From Pseudomonas sp. B21-056 (GTDB lineage Bacteria; Pseudomonadota; Gammaproteobacteria; Pseudomonadales; Pseudomonadaceae), in contig NZ_CP087203.1 of assembly GCF_026016325.1 (NCBI RefSeq), forward strand, positions 5,518,001 through 5,582,000: a DNA stretch of 64,000 nt. The letters are read 5' to 3'. Made by a program: the position numbers and the translations under genes. Below, in pieces: positions 16,937-28,774 of the stretch (position 1 is its first letter; the number at the start of each line of letters is the position of its first letter). The notes beneath the pieces are model-generated. The model did not search any database. It was not told the origin of the DNA and saw only the letters and a list, made by a program, of their open reading frames with translations.

Positions 16937-17944
16937 TTGAACGCACCCATCGAACCTCATCGTTTCATTCTCGAGCCCTTTGAGGCTCGCCGCTTCGCCA
17001 ATCTGTGCGGGCAATTCGACGAGCACCTGCGCTTGATCGAACAGCGCCTGGCCATCGAGATCCGCAACCGCGGAAACCAGTTCGAGCTGATCGGCGAACC
17101 CAAGCACACCACCTCCGCGGAAAACCTGCTGCGCCGCCTCTACCGGGAAACCAAGGGGAGCGAGCTGTCGCCGGACACCGTCCACCTGTTCCTGCAGGAG
17201 TCGGCTGTCGAAGAGCTCAACAACCACGCCCCCGCGGAGCCCGCCGTGGCCCTGCGCACGAAGAAAGGCATGATTCGCCCTCGCGGCTTGAATCAGCAGC
17301 GCTACGTGAAGGAAATCCTCGGCAACGACATCAATTTCGGTATCGGCCCGGCCGGTACCGGCAAGACCTACCTGGCCGTGGCTTGCGCGGTCGATGCCCT
17401 GGAACGCGAACAGGTGCGACGCATCCTGCTGGTGCGGCCGGCGGTCGAAGCCGGGGAAAAACTCGGCTTCCTGCCCGGCGACCTGGCCCAGAAGATCGAC
17501 CCGTACCTGCGCCCACTCTATGACGCGCTGTATGAAATGCTCGGCTTCGAATACGTCGCCAAGCTGATCGAACGCCAGGTCATCGAAGTCGCGCCACTGG
17601 CCTACATGCGTGGCCGGACCCTGAACAACAGCTTCATCATCCTCGACGAAAGCCAGAACACCACGGTGGAGCAAATGAAAATGTTCCTGACCCGGATCGG
17701 CTTCGGCTCCACCGCCGTCATCACCGGGGACATCACCCAGGTCGACCTGCCCCGTGGCACCAAGTCCGGGCTGAACCATGTGATCCAGGTGCTCAAGGAT
17801 GTGCCGGGCATCAGCTTCACGCATTTCCTGCCCAAGGACGTCGTGCGCCATCCGTTGGTGCAACGCATCGTCGAAGCCTACGAGCGCTTCGAACAGCGCG
17901 CCGAGGACCAGCAGGAAAGCAAAGGCAGCCGCCAAGATGCTTGA
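16937..17944 (+). CDS. ybeZ: PhoH-like ATPase YbeZ
   Basis: Cytosolic P-loop ATPase of 335 residues, partner of the YbeY endoribonuclease in rRNA processing in other bacteria. Walker [12 protein letters not shown] (about residue 135), [19 protein letters not shown], Walker [10 protein letters not shown], and the sensor region [13 protein letters not shown]. The start is a TTG; no ATG fits the family N-terminus [12 protein letters not shown], and the ribosome site is weak. It overlaps ybeY by 8 bp, heading the operon ybeZ-ybeY-corC-lnt. Confidence 0.94.
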   Translation: MNAPIEPHRFILEPFEARRFANLCGQFDEHLRLIEQRLAIEIRNRGNQFELIGEPKHTTSAENLLRRLYRETKGSELSPDTVHLFLQESAVEELNNHAPAEPAVALRTKKGMIRPRGLNQQRYVKEILGNDINFGIGPAGTGKTYLAVACAVDALEREQVRRILLVRPAVEAGEKLGFLPGDLAQKIDPYLRPLYDALYEMLGFEYVAKLIERQVIEVAPLAYMRGRTLNNSFIILDESQNTTVEQMKMFLTRIGFGSTAVITGDITQVDLPRGTKSGLNHVIQVLKDVPGISFTHFLPKDVVRHPLVQRIVEAYERFEQRAEDQQESKGSRQDA

Positions 17945-18395
17945 ACTTGACCTGCAACTGGCCAGCGAGCACGCCGTCCCCAGCGAAGCCCAGTTCCGCC
18001 AGTGGTGCGAGCTGGCCCTGCGCCAGCGCAGCGCCGACTCGGAACTGACAATCCGCCTGGTGGACGAACCCGAAGGCCGCGAACTGAACCATACCTGGCG
18101 CCAGAAAGACTACGCGACCAACGTGCTGTCCTTCCCCGCCGACGTGCCCGACGAACTGCTCGACATCCCGCTGCTGGGGGACCTGGTGATCTGCGTCCCG
18201 GTGGTGGAGCGTGAAGCCACGGAACAAGGCAAACCTTGCGAGGCCCACTGGGCCCATCTGGTCATTCACGGCTGCTTGCATCTGCTCGGTTACGACCATA
18301 TTGAAGATGACGAAGCCGAAGAAATGGAAGCACTGGAACGAACGTTGCTAGCAGAGCTGGGTCATGCCGATCCCTACGCCGGCGACGAACATTGA
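17937..18395 (+). CDS. ybeY: Endoribonuclease / rRNA maturation factor YbeY
   Basis: Zn-dependent RNase needed for 16S rRNA 3' end maturation and ribosome quality control. It has 152 residues. The metal-binding motif [11 protein letters not shown] (HxxxHxxxxxH) lies at about residue 112, preceded by [17 protein letters not shown]. The ATG overlaps the end of ybeZ, so the two are translationally coupled. Confidence 0.96.
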   Translation: MLELDLQLASEHAVPSEAQFRQWCELALRQRSADSELTIRLVDEPEGRELNHTWRQKDYATNVLSFPADVPDELLDIPLLGDLVICVPVVEREATEQGKPCEAHWAHLVIHGCLHLLGYDHIEDDEAEEMEALERTLLAELGHADPYAGDEH

Positions 18396-18435
18396 TACAT
18401 CAACCTGTAACGACAAAGGATTCAGAGTAATCGCT

Positions 18436-19275
18436 ATGAGCGAAGATCGATCGAGCAACGGGCAGAAGTCATGGCTGGGCAAGCTCACCCAGGCTTTTGC
18501 CCATGAGCCGAAAAACCGCCAGGAGCTGCTGGAGCTGCTGCGCGATGCACACCAGAACAAACTGTTGGACAGCGAAGCGCTGGCCATCGTCGAAGGCGCC
18601 ATCCAGGTCGCTGACCTGCAGGTACGGGACATCATGGTCCCGCGCTCGCAGATGGTCAGCATCAAGGCGACCCAGACACCCCGCGAATTCCTGCCTGCCG
18701 TGGTCGACTCCGCCCATTCGCGCTACCCGGTGGTCGGCGAGAGCCATGATGACGTCATGGGCGTGCTGCTGGCCAAGGATCTGCTGCCACTGATCCTTCA
18801 GGAGAACGGCGACAGCTTCAATATCAAGGACTTGCTGCGCCCGGCCACCTTCGTGCCCGAGTCCAAGCGCCTGAACGTGCTGCTGCGCGAGTTCCGCGCC
18901 AACCATAACCACATGGCCATTGTCATCGACGAGTACGGCGGCGTGGCCGGGTTGGTCACCATCGAGGACGTGCTCGAGCAGATCGTCGGCGACATCGAGG
19001 ACGAGCATGACGTCGAGGAAGACAGCTACATCAAGCCACTGCCCAGCGGCGATTTCCTGATCAAGGCCCTGACGCCGATCGAGAACTTCAACGAATTCTT
19101 CGACAGCCAATTCTCCGACGACGAATTCGACACCGTCGGCGGCCTGGTGATGAGTGCTTTCGGGCACCTGCCCAAGCGCAACGAAACCACGGAAATCGGT
19201 TCCTGGCGCTTCCGCATCCTGAACGCCGACAGCCGCCGGATCCACCTGCTGCGCCTGTCGCCCATTGCCCGATAA
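18436..19275 (+). CDS. corC: CorC/YbeX-type CBS-domain protein
   Basis: A 279-residue soluble protein of the HlyC/CorC family, linked to Mg/Co efflux and, with YbeY/YbeZ, to ribosome assembly. Two CBS domains: about 65-125 (VRDIMVPRSQMVSI) and 130-190 (DEYGGVAGLVTIEDVLEQIVG split at GVAG). The C-terminal CorC_HlyC domain (FNEFFDSQFSDDEFDTVGG) spans 205-277. It lies 40 bp after ybeY and 26 bp before lnt. Confidence 0.93.
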   Translation: MSEDRSSNGQKSWLGKLTQAFAHEPKNRQELLELLRDAHQNKLLDSEALAIVEGAIQVADLQVRDIMVPRSQMVSIKATQTPREFLPAVVDSAHSRYPVVGESHDDVMGVLLAKDLLPLILQENGDSFNIKDLLRPATFVPESKRLNVLLREFRANHNHMAIVIDEYGGVAGLVTIEDVLEQIVGDIEDEHDVEEDSYIKPLPSGDFLIKALTPIENFNEFFDSQFSDDEFDTVGGLVMSAFGHLPKRNETTEIGSWRFRILNADSRRIHLLRLSPIAR

Positions 19276-19301
19276 CCCCTGCGAGACCGCTAAGGACACA
19301 C

Positions 19302-20825
19302 ATGCGCTGGATAACCCGCCCCGGCTGGCCCGGTAACCTGCTGGCCGTGGCGGCCGGTGCGATCACCACCCTGGCCCTGGCGCCGTTCGACATCTGGCCG
19401 CTGGCATTGCTGGCGGTCGGGCTGTTCTATGCCGGGCTGCGCGAACTCTCGCCGCGCCAGGCCCTGGGCCGCGGCTGGTGCTTCGGCTTTGGCCTGTTTG
19501 GCGCCGGCACCAGTTGGATCTACGTCAGCATCCATAACTTCGGTGGCGCCTCGGTGCTGCTCGCCGGGCTGTTAATGCTACTGTTCGTGGCCGCTGTCGC
19601 CTGGTTTTTCGCCCTGCCCGCCTGGCTTTGGGCACGCTGGCTGCGGCGCAACGAAGCCCCGCTGGCCGACGCCCTGGCATTCGCCGCGCTGTGGCTGGGC
19701 CAGGAAGCCTTCCGCGGCTGGTTCCTCACGGGCTTCCCGTGGCTCTATTCCGGTTACAGCCAGCTCGATGGCCCCCTGTCTGGCCTCGCGCCGGTGGGTG
19801 GGATGTGGCTGATTTCCTTCACCCTGGCCCTGACCGCCGCGCTGCTGTACAACACCCCCCGCTTGCTCCGCGCCGCACGCAAAGGCTTCATCGCGGCGGG
19901 CGTGGCCCTGCTGATCGGCCCGTGGGTGGCCGGTATGGCGCTCAAGGGCCATGCCTGGACCAGCCCCTCGGGCGAGCCGCTCAGCGTCGCCGCCATCCAG
20001 GGCAACATCGAGCAAAGCATGAAGTGGGATCCGGAGCAGCTCAACGCGCAGTTGGCGCTGTACCGCGACATGAGCTTCACCTCCAAGCGCGTCGACCTGC
20101 TGATCTGGCCGGAAACCGCGGTCCCGGTACTCAAGGAGTCTGCCCAGGGCTACCTGGACATGATGGGCAGCTTCGCCGCCGAGCGGCATTCGGCGCTGAT
20201 CACCGGCGTGCCGATTCGCCAACTGGTGCGGCATGAAAAGCGCTACTTCAACGGCATCACCGTGACCGGCGAAGGTGACGGCACCTACCTGAAGCAGAAA
20301 CTGGTGCCGTTCGGTGAGTACGTGCCCTTGCAGGACCTGCTGCGCGGCCTGATCGCCTTCTTCGACCTGCCCATGTCGGACTTCGCCCGGGGCCCGGCCG
20401 ATCAGCCGTTGCTGCAAGCCAAGGGTTACCAGATCGCGCCGTTCATCTGTTATGAAGTGGTGTACCCGGAGTTTGCCGCCAGCCTCTCGGCGCGCAGCGA
20501 CCTGCTGCTGACCATCAGCAACGACACCTGGTTCGGCACCTCGATCGGCCCGCTGCAGCACCTGCAGATGGCCCAGATGCGCGCCCTGGAAGCCGGCCGC
20601 TGGATGATCCGCGCCACCAACAACGGCGTGACCGGCCTGATCAACCCCTTCGGCCAGATCACCGCGCGGATCCCGCAATTCGAACGCGGCATCCTGTACG
20701 GCGAAGTGGTGCCGATGCATGACCTGACGCCGTACCTGCAATGGCGCTCGTGGCCGTTGATCATCCTGTGCGTGTTGCTGTTGGGCTGGGCGTTGGTGAC
20801 GAGCCGGATAGCCAAGACGGTCTGA
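19302..20825 (+). CDS. lnt: Apolipoprotein N-acyltransferase
   Basis: Inner-membrane enzyme that adds the third acyl chain to lipoproteins. It has 507 residues, normal for Lnt. About six N-terminal transmembrane helices (residues 10-215), then a periplasmic nitrilase-like domain with the catalytic Glu-Lys-Cys: WPETAVP (Glu), LKQKLVPFGEYVP (Lys), and PFICYEVVYPEF (Cys). LRATNNGVTG-like sequence (IRATNNGVTG) follows. Last gene of the operon; REP2 follows. Confidence 0.96.
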   Translation: MRWITRPGWPGNLLAVAAGAITTLALAPFDIWPLALLAVGLFYAGLRELSPRQALGRGWCFGFGLFGAGTSWIYVSIHNFGGASVLLAGLLMLLFVAAVAWFFALPAWLWARWLRRNEAPLADALAFAALWLGQEAFRGWFLTGFPWLYSGYSQLDGPLSGLAPVGGMWLISFTLALTAALLYNTPRLLRAARKGFIAAGVALLIGPWVAGMALKGHAWTSPSGEPLSVAAIQGNIEQSMKWDPEQLNAQLALYRDMSFTSKRVDLLIWPETAVPVLKESAQGYLDMMGSFAAERHSALITGVPIRQLVRHEKRYFNGITVTGEGDGTYLKQKLVPFGEYVPLQDLLRGLIAFFDLPMSDFARGPADQPLLQAKGYQIAPFICYEVVYPEFAASLSARSDLLLTISNDTWFGTSIGPLQHLQMAQMRALEAGRWMIRATNNGVTGLINPFGQITARIPQFERGILYGEVVPMHDLTPYLQWRSWPLIILCVLLLGWALVTSRIAKTV

Positions 20826-20859
20826 AGCGCGCGCCCCCCAAGTTTGTGTGAACGCATTT

Positions 20860-20980
20860 GTGGCGAGGGGATTTATCCCCGCTGGGCTGCGAAGCAGTCC
20901 CAAAAACCTGACGCTGCGGTGTATCAGGCAGGTTGAATGGGGGCGCTTCGCGCCCCAGCGGGGATAAATCCCCTCGCCAC
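20860..20980. repeat. REP2 long inverted repeat
   Basis: Same REP2 ends as at 14793, here between convergent lnt and the YdcF-type gene. The spacer carries the shared CTGCGG-GTATCAGGC segment seen in other copies. Confidence 0.92.
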
Positions 20981-21004
20981 AAGGACAGTCTCGCCTCTGA
21001 GCCG

Positions 21005-21766
21005 CTAACGATAGAACACCCAATACCCCACCAACCCCACCGCCTCATTCATCAACTGCCCCGACTGCCAGATCGACTTGAACTCCGGCATCCAGCCGCC
21101 CAGCGGCCGGGCATTGTCCTGCCCCAGGAAGCCCACCGGCGCCGGTACCACTTCAAACCCGGATCGCTGGAAACTCCAGACCGCTCGCGGCATGTGCCCC
21201 GCCTGGGTTACCACCACGACACGACGGATCCCTTCCGGCAGCAAAATCTCGGCGCTCATCTGCGCGTTTTCCCAGGTGGTGCGGCTGCGTCCCTCTTGCC
21301 AGCGCACGGTGACGCCGAAATCGTCCCGCAGCGAATCGGCCATCAGCTTCGCCTCACTGGGCGGCGTGCCGTAGTGCAAGCCGCCGGTGGTCAGCACGGG
21401 CAACCCCGACGCCTTGGCCAGCCGCGCCGCATAACGCTGGCGCTCCAGCCCGATGCCGGTGGGTTGGTCGGCGCCCCAGGCCCGGTCACCGCGTTCGCGG
21501 CCCGCGCCCAGCACCACGATGGCATCGGCACGCTGGGCCAGGCTCGCCCACTCGCTGCTCGGCAGCGGCGGCTCACGCTCCAGCATCCTGGCACTCCATT
21601 GCACCACGACGGGCAGGCTCATCAGCCAGAAACCACCCAACCCGGCGATAAAACACAGCCGGGCCAGGCGCGGCCGGGAGTTGCGCCACCACCAGGCAAG
21701 CGCCAGCAGCAGCAAAAGAATGCCGGGCGGCAGTAACAGTTGTTTGATGAAATAGCGAAACGGCAT
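21005..21766 (-). CDS. YdcF/ElyC family DUF218 membrane protein
   Basis: A 253-residue inner-membrane protein. Two N-terminal helices (about 8-30 and 38-60) precede a periplasmic DUF218 domain with VVLGAGRERGD, TTGGLHYGTPPSEAKLMA, RTTWENAQMSAEIL and VVTQAGHMPRAVWSFQ. E. coli ElyC of this family affects envelope/lipid carrier metabolism; a role here is inferred. The ATG at 21766 has GGAG 7 bp upstream; a longer frame to 21856 adds 30 unlikely residues. Confidence 0.88.
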   Translation of the reverse strand: MPFRYFIKQLLLPPGILLLLLALAWWWRNSRPRLARLCFIAGLGGFWLMSLPVVVQWSARMLEREPPLPSSEWASLAQRADAIVVLGAGRERGDRAWGADQPTGIGLERQRYAARLAKASGLPVLTTGGLHYGTPPSEAKLMADSLRDDFGVTVRWQEGRSRTTWENAQMSAEILLPEGIRRVVVVTQAGHMPRAVWSFQRSGFEVVPAPVGFLGQDNARPLGGWMPEFKSIWQSGQLMNEAVGLVGYWVFYR

Positions 21767-21881
21767 CGGGCATCTCCATAGATGCCCGAAGCCTAGGTGG
21801 GTTGACGCAAAGCGACAACAGATTCGAAAGAAGCCTGAATCAAAAGCTTGGACCAAAGAAGCGAAACCCGTGAATCCGGCT

Positions 21882-22202
21882 TTACTTGAACTGCAGTGAC
21901 CGGACTTTTACAGCATCCTTGTCGGGCGTCCGATCCTTGAGCCAGACAACCTTGGCCGAATGGGGCGCATCAAGACGCTGGAGTACCTGGGCCCCGCTTG
22001 TGCGGGCCTGATGTCCGACCTGTTCGAGGTAAGCCTTGACCAGTTCGAACTCTGCGGGGCTCAAGCCACGCAGCTCCAGCTCTGCCGGACGTTCATCACG
22101 CAAGCGTCCGGCGGTTCTTGCAGCGTCCAGGGCCACCCCGAGACGATCGATCAGTTTTTCATACAACTCCGGTGTAGCGACTTTTCGTTGTGATTCAACC
22201 AT
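21882..22202 (-). CDS. Conserved hypothetical protein, 106 residues
   Basis: Not recognised. A charged, largely helical cytosolic protein (YEKLIDRLGVALDAARTAGR, then LSPAEFELVKAYLEQVG) without cysteine motifs or membrane segments. GGTGAGGG stands just before the ATG, which supports translation. The first half has a faint resemblance to the helical N-terminus of YbeL/DUF1451 proteins but lacks their zinc ribbon; this is only an impression. It is divergent from leuS. Confidence 0.7.
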   Translation of the reverse strand: MVESQRKVATPELYEKLIDRLGVALDAARTAGRLRDERPAELELRGLSPAEFELVKAYLEQVGHQARTSGAQVLQRLDAPHSAKVVWLKDRTPDKDAVKVRSLQFK

Positions 22203-22293
22203 CCCTCACCTCATTGAAGATAAGACTCACTCCCCATTGAGAAGCTTAGCTTCGTTGGGCAAACCGGCAGGACGCCGCGACCAACGGCCCTGA

Positions 22294-25101
<2,808 letters not shown>

Positions 25102-25191
25102 TGGGATCGGGCGCCCGGCCACGGGTCGGGCGCCGAATATGACCTGCAGGGGCCGCACTGTCGGCCCATAGGTTTCAAGGGGAGCAACAAG

Positions 25192-25797
25192 ATGATCAAA
25201 CGTAATCTGCTGGTAGTGGGCCTGGCGGTCCTGCTGAGCGCCTGTGGCTTCCAGCTGCGCGGCACCGGCACCACCGAACTGGCCATCAAGGAACTGGACC
25301 TCAGCGCACGTGACGCCTACGGCGACACCGTGAAGATGCTGCGCGAGACGCTGGAAAACAGCGGAGTGAAGGTCTATAGCGGTGCGCCGTACAAGCTGGT
25401 GTTGACCCGCGAACTACAGAACCAGCGCAGCCTGAGCTACGCCGGTGCCGGTCGTTCGGCCGAGTACGAGCTCAACAACGTGCTGAGCTATGAGATCCGC
25501 GGCCAGAACAACCTGTTGCTGCTGGACGACAAGCTTCAGGTGCAAAAGGTCTACCTGCACGATGGCAACAACATCGCCGGTTCCGACCAGGAGTCGACCG
25601 AGGTGCGTGACGAAATGCGCCGCGACCTTGTACAGCGCATGATGCTGCGCCTGCAACAGCTGAGCCCGGCTCAACTGGAACAGTTGCAGCAGACCGCCGA
25701 CGCCCGGGCCAAGGCTGAGGCCGAGGCGCTGGAAGCGGCACGCAAGGCTGAGGCGGAAACCCCGCAGCAGTCACCGATGCAAATCCCGGCTGAATAA
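25192..25797 (+). CDS. lptE: LPS-assembly lipoprotein LptE
   Basis: Outer-membrane lipoprotein that plugs the LptD barrel and helps insert lipopolysaccharide. It has 201 residues, with lipobox LLSACGFQLRG (Cys19) and the family mature N-terminus. The C-terminus is a Glu/Ala/Lys-rich helical tail (DARAKAEAEALEAARKAEAE). GGGGAG lies 8 bp upstream of the ATG. Conserved between leuS and holA. Confidence 0.95.
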   Translation: MIKRNLLVVGLAVLLSACGFQLRGTGTTELAIKELDLSARDAYGDTVKMLRETLENSGVKVYSGAPYKLVLTRELQNQRSLSYAGAGRSAEYELNNVLSYEIRGQNNLLLLDDKLQVQKVYLHDGNNIAGSDQESTEVRDEMRRDLVQRMMLRLQQLSPAQLEQLQQTADARAKAEAEALEAARKAEAETPQQSPMQIPAE

Positions 25798-25804
25798 GCT
25801 TCGT

Positions 25805-25822
25805 GGGGCGCTCCGGCGCCCC
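25805..25822. promoter_or_regulatory. GC-rich hairpin between lptE and holA
   Basis: GGGGCGC-TCCG-GCGCCCC, a perfect 7-bp stem with a 4-base loop, occupies most of the short gap in front of holA. No T-run follows. It may limit holA translation or protect the lptE message; either role is inferred. Confidence 0.4.
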
Positions 25823-25836
25823 GCATGCCTTCTCTT

Positions 25837-26874
25837 ATGAAGCTCGCCCCCGCCCAACTCGGCAAACACCTGCAAGGCGCCCTCGCGCCGGTCTATGTCA
25901 TCAGTGGCGATGATCCGCTGCTCTGCCAGGAAGCCGCCGACGCCATCCGCTCTGCCGCCCGCCAGCAAGGCTTTGACGAACGCCAGGTGTTCGCCGCCGA
26001 CGCCAGTTTCGATTGGGGTACGTTGCTGCAGGCCGGGGCGAGCATGTCGCTGTTCGCCGAAAAACGCTTGCTGGAACTGCGCTTGCCCTCGGGCAAGCCC
26101 GGTGACAAGGGCGCTGCCGCGCTGATCGAGTACTGCTCACGGCCGGCAGAGGACACAGTGCTGCTCATCAGCCTGCCGAAACTCGACGGCAGCGCGCAAA
26201 AGACCAAATGGGGCAAGGCCCTGGCCGAAGGTCCGCAGACCCAGTTCGTGCAGATCTGGCCGGTGGACGTCAGCCAACTGCCGAGCTGGATCCGCCAGCG
26301 CCTGTCCCAGGCCGGCTTGTCGGCCAGCCAGGACGCGGTGGAGCTGATCGCCGCCCGGGTCGAAGGCAACCTGTTGGCCGCCGCCCAGGAAATCGAGAAG
26401 CTCAAGCTGATGGCCGAGGGCGGTCAGATCACCGTGGAAACGGTACAGGCGGCCGTGGCCGACAGCGCGCGTTTCGACGTCTTCGGGCTGACCGATGCGA
26501 TCCTCAACGGCGAAGCCGCCCACGCCCTGCGCATGCTTGAAGGCCTGCGGGGCGAAGGCGTCGAGCCGCCGGTGATCCTCTGGGCCCTGGCCCGGGAGCT
26601 GCGCCTGCTGGCCAACCTGTCATTGCAATACAGCCAGGGCGTACCGCTGGACAAAGCCTTCAGCCAGGCCCGGCCGCCGGTGTGGGACAAACGCAAGCCA
26701 CTGATGAGCAAGGCGCTGCAACGCTACTCGGCGCCGCGCTGGGCACAATTGCTGCTGGAGGCCCAGCGCATCGACGCACAGATCAAGGGCCAGGCGGCCG
26801 GCTCGCCATGGATGAGCCTCAGTCGCCTGTCCCTGCTGATGGCCGGCCAGCGGCTGGCGTTGCCTGCCGAGTGA
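25837..26874 (+). CDS. holA: DNA polymerase III subunit delta
   Basis: Clamp-loader subunit that opens the beta sliding clamp. It has 345 residues from the ATG at 25837 (MKLAPAQLGKHLQG), the usual family start; an in-frame ATG four codons earlier is possible. The N-terminal AAA+-like fold holds VYVISGDDPLLCQEAADAIR (degenerate P-loop) and a beta-interacting hydrophobic segment near SLFAEKRLLELRLPSGKPG split at residue 80. The C-terminal collar domain includes PPVILWALARELRLL. Confidence 0.94.
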   Translation: MKLAPAQLGKHLQGALAPVYVISGDDPLLCQEAADAIRSAARQQGFDERQVFAADASFDWGTLLQAGASMSLFAEKRLLELRLPSGKPGDKGAAALIEYCSRPAEDTVLLISLPKLDGSAQKTKWGKALAEGPQTQFVQIWPVDVSQLPSWIRQRLSQAGLSASQDAVELIAARVEGNLLAAAQEIEKLKLMAEGGQITVETVQAAVADSARFDVFGLTDAILNGEAAHALRMLEGLRGEGVEPPVILWALARELRLLANLSLQYSQGVPLDKAFSQARPPVWDKRKPLMSKALQRYSAPRWAQLLLEAQRIDAQIKGQAAGSPWMSLSRLSLLMAGQRLALPAE

Positions 26875-26879
26875 TCCCT

Positions 26880-26999
26880 GTGGCGAGGGGATTTATCCCC
26901 GCTGGGGCGCGAAGCGGCCCCATTCGAACGGTCTGATGCACCGCAGTGGCAGGTTTCAGGTCTGCTGCGCAGCCCAGCGGGGATAAATCCCCTCGCCAC
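26880..26999. repeat. REP2 long inverted repeat
   Basis: REP2 ends as elsewhere, starting 5 bp after the holA stop codon. The two halves have different inner flanks (GGGGCGCGAAGCGGCCCC and TGCTGCGCAGCCCAG), each a small palindrome. Confidence 0.92.
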
Positions 27000-27107
27000 A
27001 ACTTTGTCCGATTTGCTGACAATTGAAGCAGGCCGCCGGGGCTGGACAGCTCCCCAACTCTGCCCCATGATTCTCCGCGCAAAACTCCCCCCACGAGAGA
27101 TCCAGCC

Positions 27108-27272
27108 ATGAGCAAAAAGCCATCCAGGCATGGCCCCAACAAGGCCAAGTCCATCATCGCCCAGCCCCTGTTCCGCAGCCGTCAGGAACGGCCCGCCAAG
27201 GGTAAAGGCAGCTACCGCCGCGAAGCCTTCCAGTCTGACAACTGGGAGGCTTCTTGCTTTATGGCGGCTTGA
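27108..27272 (+). CDS. arfA: Alternative ribosome-rescue factor ArfA
   Basis: A 54-residue basic protein that recruits RF2 to free ribosomes stalled on non-stop mRNAs when tmRNA is insufficient. The C-terminal two thirds matches ArfA: PLFRSRQERPAKGKGSYRRE and DNWEAS, with the invariant KGKGSY block at residues 31-36. GAGAGA lies upstream of the ATG. The 3' part of the gene (27222-27260) is a 13-bp hairpin followed by a T-rich run inside the reading frame. This fits known arfA regulation, where the mRNA is itself made non-stop so that the protein accumulates only when trans-translation fails. It is too short for routine ORF calling. Confidence 0.9.
   Translation: MSKKPSRHGPNKAKSIIAQPLFRSRQERPAKGKGSYRREAFQSDNWEASCFMAA
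27222..27260 (+). terminator. Intrinsic terminator inside the arfA coding sequence
   Basis: GAAGCCTTCCAGT (27222-27234) pairs with ACTGGGAGGCTTC (27241-27253), 13 bp with one G-U pair and a 6-base loop, followed by TTGCTTT. It lies before the arfA stop codon, so transcripts ended here lack a stop codon. Confidence 0.8.
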
Positions 27273-27344
27273 AACATCCGGACAAGCCCTTTGCACCCTG
27301 CCCATGATAAGGTCAGCACCTGATTTGTATTTCTGGACCCCTGC

Positions 27345-28667
27345 ATGCCCTTTTGTCTTACCCGCCGCTGGCCACTGCGCCAATTGATTGCCGCCACAAG
27401 CTTCGCGCTGCTTGTCGCCTGCGCAGAAAAACCCACCGCCGCCGATGCCCAACCCCTCCAGACCGTTCCAGCCGTGACCGCCCCGGCCATGCTGCCGCCG
27501 GTAGTGCCAACCGGTGAAAACCTGGACATCGTGCCGACCCAGACCTTCGCCGAATGGCAGGCCGGGTTTCGCAAGGAGGCATTGGCCGCCGGGATCCGCG
27601 CCGACCTGTTCGATCGCGCCTTTATCGGCGTGAGCCCCGACATGAGCGTGATCAAGGCCGATCGCAGCCAGCCGGAATTCACCCGGCCCGTGTGGGAATA
27701 CCTCGATGGCGCACTGTCGCCCCTGCGGGTGCGCAAGGGCCAGAGCCTGATCCAGGAACATGCCGAGATCCTGCAAAGCATCGAACAGCGCTACGGCGTC
27801 GATCGCCAGGCACTTGTGGCGGTATGGGGCATGGAGAGCAATTTCGGTCAGTTCCAGGGCACCAAGTCGGTGATCAACTCCCTGGCGACCCTGGCCTATG
27901 AAGGCCGTCGCCCGGGCTTTGCCCATGCGCAACTGATCGCCGCCCTGCAAATTCTGCAACAGGGTGATATCGCCCCGGAAAAAATGCTCGGCTCCTGGGC
28001 CGGCGCCATGGGCCAGACCCAGTTCATTCCCACCACCTACAACACCCATGCGGTGGATTTCGACGGCGACGGTCGCCGCGACATTTGGGGCAGCGCTACC
28101 GACGCCCTGGCCTCCACCGCGCACTACCTGCAAAGTTCCGGCTGGCAGCGCGGTCAACCGTGGGGCTTCGAGGTCCGGCTGAAGGAGGGGTTCAACTACC
28201 CCTTGGCCGACGGCGCGATCCGCAAGCCTGTGTCCGAATGGCTGCAACTGGGCGTCAGCCTGCCCAATGGCGGCCAGGTTCCGGCCGGTAGCGAACACCT
28301 GTCGGCCGCCCTGCTGCTGCCGGCCGGCTATCGTGGACCGGCGTTCCTGGTATTCGACAACTTCCGCGCCATTCTCAAGTACAACAACTCTTCGTCCTAT
28401 GCATTGGCGGTGAGCCTGCTGTCGGAGCGCTTCGTCGGTGCAGGGTTGATAGACGGTCAGTGGCCAAAAGACGACCTGCCCTTGAGCCGCACCGAGCGCA
28501 TCGAACTGCAGACGCTGCTGGGCCAGCATCAATACGATGCCGGCAACCCCGACGGCATCATCGGCGCCAATACCCGCAAAGCGATCCGCAGTGCCCAGCA
28601 GTCGCTCGGCTGGCCGGCGGATGGGTATCCGACGCACCAGTTGCTGGAAAATCTGCGTAAGCGTTGA
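27345..28667 (+). CDS. Lytic murein transglycosylase lipoprotein (MltB/SltB family with peptidoglycan-binding domain)
   Basis: Cleaves the glycan strand of peptidoglycan with formation of 1,6-anhydroMurNAc. It has 440 residues. Lipobox LLVAC (Cys26) predicts a lipoprotein. The SLT family 3 catalytic domain spans about 65-360, with the catalytic Glu in WGMESNFGQF (about residue 165) and GAMGQTQFIPTTY. A PG_binding_1 domain follows at about 380-438 (LQTLLGQHQYDAGNPDGIIG split at the loop). It differs from the second MltB of this window by the extra C-terminal domain; it corresponds to SltB2-type enzymes of P. aeruginosa. Confidence 0.92.
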   Translation: MPFCLTRRWPLRQLIAATSFALLVACAEKPTAADAQPLQTVPAVTAPAMLPPVVPTGENLDIVPTQTFAEWQAGFRKEALAAGIRADLFDRAFIGVSPDMSVIKADRSQPEFTRPVWEYLDGALSPLRVRKGQSLIQEHAEILQSIEQRYGVDRQALVAVWGMESNFGQFQGTKSVINSLATLAYEGRRPGFAHAQLIAALQILQQGDIAPEKMLGSWAGAMGQTQFIPTTYNTHAVDFDGDGRRDIWGSATDALASTAHYLQSSGWQRGQPWGFEVRLKEGFNYPLADGAIRKPVSEWLQLGVSLPNGGQVPAGSEHLSAALLLPAGYRGPAFLVFDNFRAILKYNNSSSYALAVSLLSERFVGAGLIDGQWPKDDLPLSRTERIELQTLLGQHQYDAGNPDGIIGANTRKAIRSAQQSLGWPADGYPTHQLLENLRKR

Positions 28668-28691
28668 TTAGCTGCATGGCGGCTAGCGCTT

Positions 28692-28753
28692 TCGCGAGCA
28701 GGCTCGCTCCCACATTGAAATGCAATTTCCTGTGGGAGCGAGCCTGCTCGCGA
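28692..28753. repeat. REP1 doublet with short spacer
   Basis: Inverted pair of REP1 cores separated by only 18 bp, between two convergent genes. Confidence 0.9.
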
Positions 28754-28774
28754 AGGCTGACTTTCAATCAACAA

